Assembly: GCA_947258425.1 (NCBI GenBank)
Contig: CAMYIG010000007.1
Span: forward strand, 1-45,046
Reading direction: 5' to 3'
Origin: SZUA-76 sp945787585
Lineage (GTDB): Bacteria; Pseudomonadota; Gammaproteobacteria; SZUA-140
DNA: 45,046 nt
A program made the translations under genes and the position numbers. Under the pieces are notes generated by a model that saw nothing but the letters and a program-made list of their open reading frames with translations, was not told the DNA's origin and ran no database searches. Shown piece after piece: positions 17,249 through 24,546 of the stretch. Numbering within the stretch: position 1 is the stretch's first letter; each line of letters begins with the position of its first letter.

Positions 17249-18074
17249 ACGGTACACATTCATTGGCGGCGGCAATATGGCCCGCAGCCTGATTGGTGGC
17301 ATGATCAGTGACGGCTGCCCCCCCGAGCAGATTCGAGTCGCCGACCCCAGCGCAGAGCAGTGCCAGCAGTTGACGGCCACCTTTGGCGTCCACACGGCCA
17401 CTGCCAATCTCGACGCGCTGCAACAGGCGGACGTCGTCATCCTCGCGGTAAAGCCTCAAGTAATTGAGTCAGTCGCGAATGAGATCGCAGCGGCCATTCA
17501 GCAACAGCAATGCCCCGCCATCTCAATTGCGGCAGGTATCCGCACCCATGACCTGGAACGGTGGCTGGGCGGGAATTGTGCCGTTATTCGTGCGATGCCC
17601 AATACGCCAGCACTGGTCGGCAGCGGCGCCACTGCTCTCTTCGCCAATCAGGCCACCACCAGCGATCAACGTAACCTTGCCGAATTTGTTATGCGCGCGG
17701 TTGGGCTGACACTATGGCTGGATGATGAACCAATGATGGACGCCGTCACCGCCCTGTCTGGCAGTGGCCCCGCCTACTTTTTTCTATTAATGGAATCCCT
17801 GGAGAACGCAGGCTGCAACGCAGGACTATCGCGTGAAACGGCACGCCTGCTCACCCTGCAAACCGCCTTTGGCGCGGCCAAAATGGCACTCGAAAGCAGT
17901 GATGATAGTGCAACGTTGCGAAAACGCGTCACCTCACCGGGCGGCACCACCGAGCGCGCCATCGAAATAATGGAGTCAGGTGAATACCAGGCGCTGATCA
18001 ATAGCGCAGTTCAAGGCGCCAAAGCACGTGCACAAGAATTAGCCGATTTATTAGGACATAACAAAAATGGATAG
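17238..18074 (+). CDS. proC: Pyrroline-5-carboxylate reductase
   Basis: The 278-residue cytoplasmic enzyme reduces pyrroline-5-carboxylate to proline using NAD(P)H. The N-terminal Rossmann motif is FIGGGNMARSLIGG (8-21), then VILAVKPQ, the IRAMPNTPALVGSG segment and the C-terminal signature ALSGSGPAYFFLLMESLENAG and VTSPGGTTERAIEIME. Length is standard. It lies in the conserved yggS-proC-yggT order. Its ATG overlaps an upstream 15-codon frame with a better ribosome binding site, and its last codons overlap yggT by eight bases, so the whole set appears translationally coupled. Confidence 0.97.
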   Translation: MNDKRYTFIGGGNMARSLIGGMISDGCPPEQIRVADPSAEQCQQLTATFGVHTATANLDALQQADVVILAVKPQVIESVANEIAAAIQQQQCPAISIAAGIRTHDLERWLGGNCAVIRAMPNTPALVGSGATALFANQATTSDQRNLAEFVMRAVGLTLWLDDEPMMDAVTALSGSGPAYFFLLMESLENAGCNAGLSRETARLLTLQTAFGAAKMALESSDDSATLRKRVTSPGGTTERAIEIMESGEYQALINSAVQGAKARAQELADLLGHNKNG

Positions 18075-18642
18075 CACTTACCTCAGTAATCCAGCCCTCT
18101 ACCTGGTCGACGCCGTGTTTGGCCTCTACCTGATTGCCATCATGCTACGCTTTCTGCTACAGCTAGTGCGGGCAAGCTTTCATAATCCAGTGTGTCAATT
18201 CCTGGTCAAAATCACCAATCCACCACTGGTACCGCTGCGACGCATTATTCCCGGCTTTAAAGGGGTGGATGTCGCTTCGATAATTTTACTCTTTGCCGTG
18301 CAGATGAGCGCGTTGATGCTAAAACTGCTGATTGTGGGGGCATCTTTCAGTTTCGTGATACTGATTCCCATCGCCATCGCTGATCTACTCTCGCTGGCGC
18401 TGAATGTCTTTATGGTCGCAATTTTAGTACAGGTCGTGCTGAGCTGGGTTGGACAGGGGGCCTATAATCCACTTATTGCAACGATCTACTCACTCACAGA
18501 GCCCGTGCTTAGCCCTGTTCGGCGCGTCATTCCCCCCATCGCCGGCATGGATCTATCCCCGTTAGTCGTGCTCCTCTCCATTCCGCTGATTAAAATGCTC
18601 GTCATTGCCCCCATCTCAAACCTCGGCAACTTACTCACCTAA
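18067..18642 (+). CDS. yggT: YggT family membrane protein
   Basis: The 191-residue inner-membrane protein contains two YGGT repeats (about residues 8-85 and 100-185). Each has two hydrophobic helices and the hallmark R-x-x-x-P-x-x-x-G-x-D (LRRIIPGFKGVD in the first, VRRVIPPIAGMD in the second). YggT proteins have been linked to osmotic stress and, in other phyla, to FtsZ or SepF placement; the role in Gammaproteobacteria is not settled. It overlaps proC by eight bases. Confidence 0.93.
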   Translation: MDSTYLSNPALYLVDAVFGLYLIAIMLRFLLQLVRASFHNPVCQFLVKITNPPLVPLRRIIPGFKGVDVASIILLFAVQMSALMLKLLIVGASFSFVILIPIAIADLLSLALNVFMVAILVQVVLSWVGQGAYNPLIATIYSLTEPVLSPVRRVIPPIAGMDLSPLVVLLSIPLIKMLVIAPISNLGNLLT

Positions 18643-18749
18643 GGCCCGCCTCTCGGCAAAATGGCGTCCGCCAGTAAAATAGACGCATTTTTTATAAAAC
18701 AATTCAGTCACTGGCATTATCAGGGTCCATTTTAAAACAAGCGCCTCAT

Positions 18750-18780
18750 TTGACAGCAAAAATAGAAAGCGCTGCACAAT
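18750..18780 (+). promoter_or_regulatory. Weak candidate promoter upstream of the dynamin-like gene
   Basis: A perfect TTGACA lies at 18750-18755. The best -10 is CACAAT at 18775-18780 (19-base spacing) or TGCACA at 17 bases, both poor. The 249-base gap between yggT and the dynamin gene shows nothing else clear. Confidence 0.3.
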
Positions 18781-18891
18781 TTTTTGAAAAAAAGCTCATG
18801 CCCAGCAACAAAATTCCGATAGTAGACTGTAACTACAATAAATTTTAGCCATATTAGCCATTACATTAAGGGCAGACTGGAAAAGGGAAAT

Positions 18892-20862
18892 ATGTCCACA
18901 AACGCTTTGGATATCAAAGAGGCGCTACAGCAAGATCGCTTCAGCAGCCAGATGGAGGCCTTTGCTCAGTGGAAAACTGAGCTCGTGCAGACCATTAGAA
19001 GTTATCAGGAATGGCTCAGTCAAAATGACAAAAGCAGCCCTGAAATTGAGTTACGGATCTTTGATGCGCTGAAAGCACTCGATTCCGATAATCTCAATAT
19101 CGCCTTTGTCGCTGAATTCTCACGCGGCAAGACGGAGCTCATCAACGCCATTTTCTTTGCTAACTATGGTCGCCGCCTACTCCCTTCCGAGGCAGGGCGA
19201 ACCACGATGTGCCCCACAGAACTTTTTTACGATAAAAACAAACAACAGTCGTTTATCAAACTACTGCCAATCGAAACGCGCCTAAGTGATGCCAGCCTTT
19301 CAGAACTCAAAAATGAAGAGAGCTACTGGACGATATTGCCACTCGATATCGATTCCCCTGACCAGATGGCAGAGGCATTCAAGGAAGTCGTCAAGACAAA
19401 AGACGTTCCGATAGATGAGGCCGAAAAGCTAGGACTCTACTGTGAAGAGCTCCATGGTGGTGATGATGAAACACCGCCACCAGAAAAAATCGAAATTCCG
19501 ATGTGGCGCCATGCCCTGATCAGTTTCCCACACCCATTACTACAGCAGGGACTTGTGATTCTGGATACCCCAGGGCTCAACGCCCTTGGCAGCGAACCAG
19601 AACTGACCCTCAACATGCTACCGAGTGCCCAGGCAGTGTTCTTTATTCTCTCTGCCGACACCGGGGTTACCAAGAGTGATCTCGATATGTGGAAAAACCA
19701 CATCACGGCCTTCCGCGACAAGAAACAGAGTGGGCTAGTGGCAGTGCTCAATAAGATCGACATTCTCTGGGATGAAATGAAACAACCGGATGAAGTCATC
19801 GCTTCAATCGAAGAACAACGCAGAACCAGTGCCACCATGCTGGGTATTGACGCGAGCAGCGTCTATCCGGTTTCAGCACAGAAAGCCTTGCTTGCCAAGA
19901 CCAAAAAAAACCAGGCATTACTTGAGCAGAGTAATCTCCTCGAGCTTGAATCACTGCTTGCCAACGAAATCCTGCCAACAAAACAGCAGGTCATCTGGAA
20001 CAGTATTATTGTCGGTCTCGACCAATCTATCAACAACACCTACGGACCCATTGCTGGGCAACTACAGGACCTCAACAAGCAACGAGAACAACTCGAAGCA
20101 CTACGCGGCAAGAATGAAGATGTCGTACAACAGTTACTGCAAAAAGCAAAAGAGCAGAAGGTCGCCTATTACGAAAGTGTGAAAAACTTTCAGGCCAGCC
20201 GACGCCGCCTTGCCACTCAGGCCAAGGTGATGTTCAACACCCTCGGAATGGACGCAATCGATGTCATCATCGATAAAACACGGCACGATATGTCTGGTAG
20301 CTGGACCACGAATGGCATGAAAAATGGCATGACGCTCTTCTTCGAAAGCTCACGAGAGGCGATGCAGATTGCAGAGCGACACTCGGATGAGATCCATAAA
20401 CTGATCGAGTCTATCTATAAAAAATTCCACGATGAACATGGACTCAAAATTCATAAAGCGCCCAAGTTTAATATTCAGTCACACATATCTGAACTGGACC
20501 AACTCGCGATTAAGGCAGAGGAATTTCGTAACAGCCCAATCTCTACCATGGCCGAACAAAGTTTTGTGGTTAAAAAGTTTTTTATCTCACTCGTCAGCCA
20601 TGTACGAAACACCTTTGGTAATTCTAATCGTGAAGCCGACGCATGGCTCAAAGAACTCATTAATCCACTTGTCATCCAGATTCAGGAAAAACGGACCAGT
20701 ATCGACAAATACATGGAGACATTAAGCAAGATTAAGGCATCGAAAAATAATCTGGAAGGCCAACTCAAACTATTAAATGAAGAGCTAGCGCAGTTAGAGA
20801 CACAAACAGCCTCGCTTGAAGCGATGCGCAAAACACTCAACAACTGTACCCCACCAGAATAA
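18892..20862 (+). CDS. Bacterial dynamin-like GTPase
   Basis: The 656-residue protein has an N-terminal dynamin-type GTPase: P-loop AEFSRGKT (74-81), switch I region with RTTMCPTE (103-110), G3 DTPG (225-228) and G4 NKID (287-290). The usual first Gly of the P-loop is Ala here, while the key GKT is intact. The rest (about 370-656) is helical with strong coiled-coil character, especially the last 60 residues. I see no hydrophobic paddle or transmembrane pair, so membrane contact, if any, would be peripheral. Bacterial dynamins remodel or protect membranes, and many come as adjacent pairs; here there is only one. Shine-Dalgarno AAGGGAAAT precedes the ATG. It stands alone between yggT and pyrE, and its cellular role is unknown. 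Confidence 0.9.
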   Translation: MSTNALDIKEALQQDRFSSQMEAFAQWKTELVQTIRSYQEWLSQNDKSSPEIELRIFDALKALDSDNLNIAFVAEFSRGKTELINAIFFANYGRRLLPSEAGRTTMCPTELFYDKNKQQSFIKLLPIETRLSDASLSELKNEESYWTILPLDIDSPDQMAEAFKEVVKTKDVPIDEAEKLGLYCEELHGGDDETPPPEKIEIPMWRHALISFPHPLLQQGLVILDTPGLNALGSEPELTLNMLPSAQAVFFILSADTGVTKSDLDMWKNHITAFRDKKQSGLVAVLNKIDILWDEMKQPDEVIASIEEQRRTSATMLGIDASSVYPVSAQKALLAKTKKNQALLEQSNLLELESLLANEILPTKQQVIWNSIIVGLDQSINNTYGPIAGQLQDLNKQREQLEALRGKNEDVVQQLLQKAKEQKVAYYESVKNFQASRRRLATQAKVMFNTLGMDAIDVIIDKTRHDMSGSWTTNGMKNGMTLFFESSREAMQIAERHSDEIHKLIESIYKKFHDEHGLKIHKAPKFNIQSHISELDQLAIKAEEFRNSPISTMAEQSFVVKKFFISLVSHVRNTFGNSNREADAWLKELINPLVIQIQEKRTSIDKYMETLSKIKASKNNLEGQLKLLNEELAQLETQTASLEAMRKTLNNCTPPE

Positions 20863-20885
20863 CCCCACATCAACAATAATATCGC

Positions 20886-20904
20886 CTCACCCTCATGGGG
20901 CGAG
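20886..20904 (+). terminator. Weak hairpin after the dynamin-like gene
   Basis: The CTCaCCC and GGGcGAG arms around a short loop form a stem of six pairs with one mismatch, followed by CACATTTT. It is a possible intrinsic terminator, but the U-tract is short. Confidence 0.35.
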
Positions 20905-20986
20905 CACATTTTCCCAAACAATCATTTACCGCTTCTACCCTGATGGTTACAATGAACATTGTCACCTTTGAAGGATAGGAAGTAAG

Positions 20987-21631
20987 ATGCAGGACTACCA
21001 GCGCGACTTTATTGATTTTGTCATCGACAGCGGTGTACTCCGCTTTGGTGAGTTCACATTAAAATCAGGGCGTATCAGCCCCTACTTTTTCAACAGCGGC
21101 CTGTTCAATACCGGCGCAACGATCTCGCGCCTCGGCCAGTACTATGCCGCCGCTATCGTGGCCGACAATGTCGCACTCGACATGTTGTACGGCCCTGCAT
21201 ATAAAGGGATTCCGCTGGCGGTGGCCACCGTGATTGCTCTACAGGAACAACATCAACGTGACATTCCTTTCGCCTTCAATCGCAAAGAGGCCAAAGACCA
21301 CGGAGAAGGCGGCATGATCGTCGGCGCTGCGTTAGCGGGCAAAGTGCTGGTGATCGATGATGTCATCTCAGCAGGCACCTCAGTGCGTGAATCTGTTGCC
21401 ATCATCAACAATGCAGGTGCGTCGATGGCGGGGGTGGCAATCGCGCTGGATCGCCAGGAAAGAGGCCAGGGCGATACCTCCGCTATTCTGGAAATCCAGC
21501 AGCAGCACGGCATTAAAGTCACCAGCATTGCCAACCTCTCAACATTACTCGACTATCTCAGCGAGAAACCACAGCAGGCCGATACGCTGGCACGTATCCG
21601 TGATTATCAGGCCCAGTATGGTTGCGCCTAA
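20987..21631 (+). CDS. pyrE: Orotate phosphoribosyltransferase
   Basis: The 214-residue cytoplasmic enzyme adds orotate to PRPP to give orotidine 5'-phosphate in pyrimidine synthesis. FGEFTLKSGRISPYFFN near the N-terminus, YGPAYKGIPLA (68-78), the mobile catalytic loop FNRKEAKDHGEGG and the PRPP-binding site VLVIDDVISAGTS (120-132) are all intact. Length equals E. coli PyrE. The ATG is preceded by GAAGGATAGGAAG, a good ribosome binding site. The DUF3108 gene follows within 10 bases, probably in the same transcript. Confidence 0.98.
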   Translation: MQDYQRDFIDFVIDSGVLRFGEFTLKSGRISPYFFNSGLFNTGATISRLGQYYAAAIVADNVALDMLYGPAYKGIPLAVATVIALQEQHQRDIPFAFNRKEAKDHGEGGMIVGAALAGKVLVIDDVISAGTSVRESVAIINNAGASMAGVAIALDRQERGQGDTSAILEIQQQHGIKVTSIANLSTLLDYLSEKPQQADTLARIRDYQAQYGCA

Positions 21632-21641
21632 TAACAAACGA

Positions 21642-22388
21642 ATGAATCAAATGAGCCGACTCGTACGCTATGCCGCGAACGCCCTGCTGGGGGGCTGCCT
21701 ACTGGCCACGGCCCCGCTCTATGCCGAACCCGAACCGATGCTTCCTGTCTTTACGGCTCACTATGAGCTGCTGCGCAATGGCAATATGAAAGTAGGTGAA
21801 GTGAAACGCACCACGACAATCGCAGAAAATGGCATTATTACCTTTGAATCTAACTCCAAAACCACCGGACTGGCCGCGCTCTTTATCAAAGACAAAATCA
21901 GCGAGCGCACCACCTTTGTGCTTGATGGCAATACTATTCAGCCGCAGCACTATCTCTATGACCGTAATGGCGGAAAGCGCTCACTTGTCGTTAACCTCAA
22001 TTTTGACTGGCCCAATAAAAGCGTAACAAGCACCGTTAATGAAACGCCATTACAGATGTCAATATCAGCGGGCACACAAGATAAGCTATCCTATCAATTG
22101 CAGTTAATGCTCGACCTGCAAGCAGGGTTCACCACTTTTGACTACCCTGTTGCCGATGAGGACACGGTAAAAACATACCGTTTTACGCTCCTGGGTGAAG
22201 AGACCATCAAAACCCCGATGGGAAATATCGCCACCATCAAACTCAAACGCGAGCGGGCTGCAGGCAGCAAACGCAACACCACTATCTGGTTCGCTAAATC
22301 GCTACGTTATCTGCCGGTGCGTATAACACAGGGCAAGAGTGATGATGAATTCATCATGCTTGAAATTAAAAAAGTCGAAGGGCTCTAA
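21642..22388 (+). CDS. Exported DUF3108 protein
   Basis: The 248-residue protein has an N-terminal signal peptide (hydrophobic residues about 12-25, cleavage likely after LYAEP or YA). The DUF3108 beta-rich fold is recognisable from F-x-A-x-Y-x-L-x-x-x-G near the start, the YDRNGGKR segment, P-x-x-D-x-x-x-x-x-Y-R-F and the late WFA-x-x-x-x-Y-x-P-V-R-I. It is expected in the periplasm. The function of the family is unknown, and it is often near nucleotide-synthesis genes. I chose ATG 21642; ATG 21651 and ATG 21618 (which overlaps the pyrE end) are in-frame alternatives. A longer open frame reaching back into pyrE is not coding. The gene is convergent with dcd. Confidence 0.85.
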   Translation: MNQMSRLVRYAANALLGGCLLATAPLYAEPEPMLPVFTAHYELLRNGNMKVGEVKRTTTIAENGIITFESNSKTTGLAALFIKDKISERTTFVLDGNTIQPQHYLYDRNGGKRSLVVNLNFDWPNKSVTSTVNETPLQMSISAGTQDKLSYQLQLMLDLQAGFTTFDYPVADEDTVKTYRFTLLGEETIKTPMGNIATIKLKRERAAGSKRNTTIWFAKSLRYLPVRITQGKSDDEFIMLEIKKVEGL

Positions 22389-22411
22389 CTCAAACGGCTA
22401 AAGCACCTGGC

Positions 22412-22978
22412 TCAAGTCTTTGGCAGCGTCACACCCTGCTGTCCCTGATACTTACCCCCGCGATCCTTGTACGACACTTCGCACACTTCATCGGACTCAA
22501 AAAAGAGTACCTGAGCCACCCCTTCGTTGGCGTAGATCTTCGCCGGCAGTGGCGTGGTATTAGAAAACTCGAGCGTTACATGCCCTTCCCACTCCGGTTC
22601 AAACGGCGTGACATTCACAATAATGCCGCAGCGTGCATAGGTTGATTTGCCCAGACAGATGGTCAGCACACTGCGCGGAATACGGAAATACTCCACAGTA
22701 CGTGCCAACGCAAATGAGTTTGGCGGGATGATACAGACATCAGACTTCACATCGACAAAACTGTTTTCATCAAAATTTTTGGGGTCAACAATCGCCGAAT
22801 TAATATTGGTGAAGATCTTGAATTCATCCGAACAACGGATATCGTAGCCGTAGCTCGATGTGCCGTATGACACTATTCGTCCTTTTTCATTCTCCCTCAC
22901 CTGCCCCGCTTCATAAGGCTCAATCATGCCGTGCGCTTCGGCCATCCGGCGGATCCACTTATCAGACTTGATACTCAT
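22412..22978 (-). CDS. dcd: dCTP deaminase
   Basis: The 188-residue homotrimeric enzyme deaminates dCTP to dUTP as the first step to dTTP. It starts MSIKSDKWIRRMA and has SSYGYDIRC, GKSTYARCGIIVNVTPFEPEWEG, the catalytic Glu137 in VTLEFSN, and the C-terminal DRGGKYQGQQGVTLPKT tail that closes over the nucleotide. Length and sequence match the monofunctional gammaproteobacterial type (E. coli 193). It lies 79 bases downstream of apbC, and the two may be one transcript. Confidence 0.98.
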   Translation of the reverse strand: MSIKSDKWIRRMAEAHGMIEPYEAGQVRENEKGRIVSYGTSSYGYDIRCSDEFKIFTNINSAIVDPKNFDENSFVDVKSDVCIIPPNSFALARTVEYFRIPRSVLTICLGKSTYARCGIIVNVTPFEPEWEGHVTLEFSNTTPLPAKIYANEGVAQVLFFESDEVCEVSYKDRGGKYQGQQGVTLPKT

Positions 22979-23057
22979 CTCGTTATCTCTGTTTATTGAT
23001 TTATAATTGGGTGAAAAAAAGCAACCCCAAAGCTATCCCGGCGCTACCCCAGCACTA

Positions 23058-24149
23058 TCAGGTATTCTGTATCACGATATTCGGAAATGCAGTGCTGTAG
23101 TCCTTCGACTGCAACGACAACCCCGCCGCCACACGGCGCGCAATCTCACGATAATTCTGCGCAATCACACCCTCAGGATCGGCCACGACACTGGGGTGAC
23201 CACCATCTGCATTTTCACGAATCGTGATATCCAGCGGCAGTGAACCCAGCAGCTCAATGCCATAATCAGCCGCCATGCGTTCCCCTCCGCCCGCGCCAAA
23301 GATGTGCTCTTCATGACCACACTTAGAACAGATATGGGTGCTCATATTTTCAATCACACCCAGCACCGGCACCTCAACCTTCTCAAACATCTTCAGCGCC
23401 TTGCGTGCATCCAGCAGTGCAATGTCCTGCGGCGTGGTGACGATGACCGATGCACTCACCGGAATCTTCTGCGCTAGCGTCAACTGCACATCACCGGTAC
23501 CCGGCGGCAAGTCAATCACCAGATAATCGAGATTGTCCCAGTTGGTATCATTCAACAACTGCTCCAGCGCCTGCGTCACCATCGGGCCGCGCCATATCAT
23601 CGGATTGTCCTCTTCGATCATGTAGCCGATCGACATCGACTGAAGGCCGTGGCACACCACCGGCGTCATCGTCTTGCCATCTTCGGTCTGCGGCTTCTCT
23701 TTAGCCCCCAGCATACGCGGCTGGCTCGGTCCGTAGATATCGGCATCGAGAATCCCCACCCGCGCCCCCTCAGCCGCCAGCGCCAGCGCCAGATTCACCG
23801 ATGTGGTCGACTTCCCCACCCCGCCCTTGCCGGAGGCGACGGCAATAATATTCTTGATCTGCTTATGCGGCTTGATGCCGCGCTGCACCGTGTGGCTGAT
23901 AATCTTGCTACCGATCTCGATCACCACATCCGAAATACCCTCAAGCGCCACCACCTGATCACGCAGCGCCTGCGCCAACGTCTCCACATAACCCGCTGCG
24001 GGGAAACCCAGTTCGATCTTCAACGAAACACGGCCGCCATCGATAGCGATATCCTTCACTGCCGAGGCACTCACCAGATCGCTCTTTAAATAGGGACAGA
24101 TATACCCCTTGATCGCCATCTCTACCTGCAATTGTGAAATTTCAGCCAT
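23058..24149 (-). CDS. apbC: Iron-sulfur cluster carrier ATPase ApbC/Mrp
   Basis: The 363-residue P-loop protein of the Mrp/NBP35 family carries and delivers [4Fe-4S] clusters. An N-terminal MIP18-like domain (about 1-90) precedes the ATPase, with deviant Walker A ASGKGGVGKSTT, DADIYGPSQPRMLG, DYLVIDLPPGTGD and the cluster-binding C-x-x-C in ICSKCGHEE. The frame could start at a GTG 12 bases upstream, but GAGGAG overlaps that GTG and is followed after 11 bases by ATG, so I place the start at ATG 24149 (MAEISQLQ). Neighbours dcd (downstream) and metG (divergent) are the usual gammaproteobacterial arrangement. The downstream Rsx complex is rich in Fe-S clusters and could be a client, which is inference. 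Confidence 0.95.
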   Translation of the reverse strand: MAEISQLQVEMAIKGYICPYLKSDLVSASAVKDIAIDGGRVSLKIELGFPAAGYVETLAQALRDQVVALEGISDVVIEIGSKIISHTVQRGIKPHKQIKNIIAVASGKGGVGKSTTSVNLALALAAEGARVGILDADIYGPSQPRMLGAKEKPQTEDGKTMTPVVCHGLQSMSIGYMIEEDNPMIWRGPMVTQALEQLLNDTNWDNLDYLVIDLPPGTGDVQLTLAQKIPVSASVIVTTPQDIALLDARKALKMFEKVEVPVLGVIENMSTHICSKCGHEEHIFGAGGGERMAADYGIELLGSLPLDITIRENADGGHPSVVADPEGVIAQNYREIARRVAAGLSLQSKDYSTAFPNIVIQNT

Positions 24150-24248
24150 CGCTACACCCACTCCTCAAATATCAACTCAAAACAAAACGCGCATTCTAAC
24201 GCAAATTGCAACGCTCATCAGCCTACCAGTTTATAGGGGATTAGCTTT

Positions 24249-24410
24249 AGGAGCCTCTGATTAATTCTGGGCGGATAGTGATGAGAGTCAAAATATTCAA
24301 ATGCAAGGCGCTAATCGAAAGGAATAGCGGGCCTATTGCTAAGATTAGCAACGCAGCAGTTGGATATTTTGGACTCATCGCTACCGTTCATGAATTAATC
24401 AGAGGTTCCT
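24249..24410. repeat. 162-base imperfect palindrome, MITE-like element
   Basis: The two 19-base ends (24249-24267, 24392-24410) are inverted copies differing at one base (AGGAGCCTCTGATTAATTC versus AGGAACC...). The interior also pairs, with interruptions: GATGAG/CTCATC, AAAATAT/ATATTTT, CTAATC/GATTAG and AATAG/CTATT. The whole could fold into one long hairpin. There is no coding sequence. It lies between divergent apbC and metG, and no target duplication is clear. Only one copy is seen in the window. Confidence 0.75.
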
Positions 24411-24459
24411 TTACTATTTGAATCCAGCGCGTAACGTGCCATCTAATGCCAATCTAAGT

Positions 24460-24465
24460 TATAAT
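24460..24465 (+). promoter_or_regulatory. Candidate -10 box for metG
   Basis: TATAAT lies 81 bases before the metG ATG, just beyond the palindromic element. No good -35 is seen. The rest of the 397-base gap, outside the palindrome and this box, shows nothing recognisable. Confidence 0.4.
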
Positions 24466-24546
24466 ACCGGGTTAATCCGCGCAGATCTCAGCAGGTTTGA
24501 CGCATAACTAAATAAAAATCGTAACAAGTCAGGATTTCGGGGCGAT

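Noticed and set aside
21357..21641. N-terminal extension of the DUF3108 frame back into pyrE
   Set aside because: It overlaps confirmed pyrE coding sequence in another frame; the signal peptide begins at ATG 21642.
24150..24161. GTG start for apbC
   Set aside because: The GAGGAG Shine-Dalgarno overlaps this GTG and is correctly upstream of ATG 24149.
24249..24410. Insertion sequence
   Set aside because: No transposase or frame inside; too short. Kept only as a MITE-like repeat.
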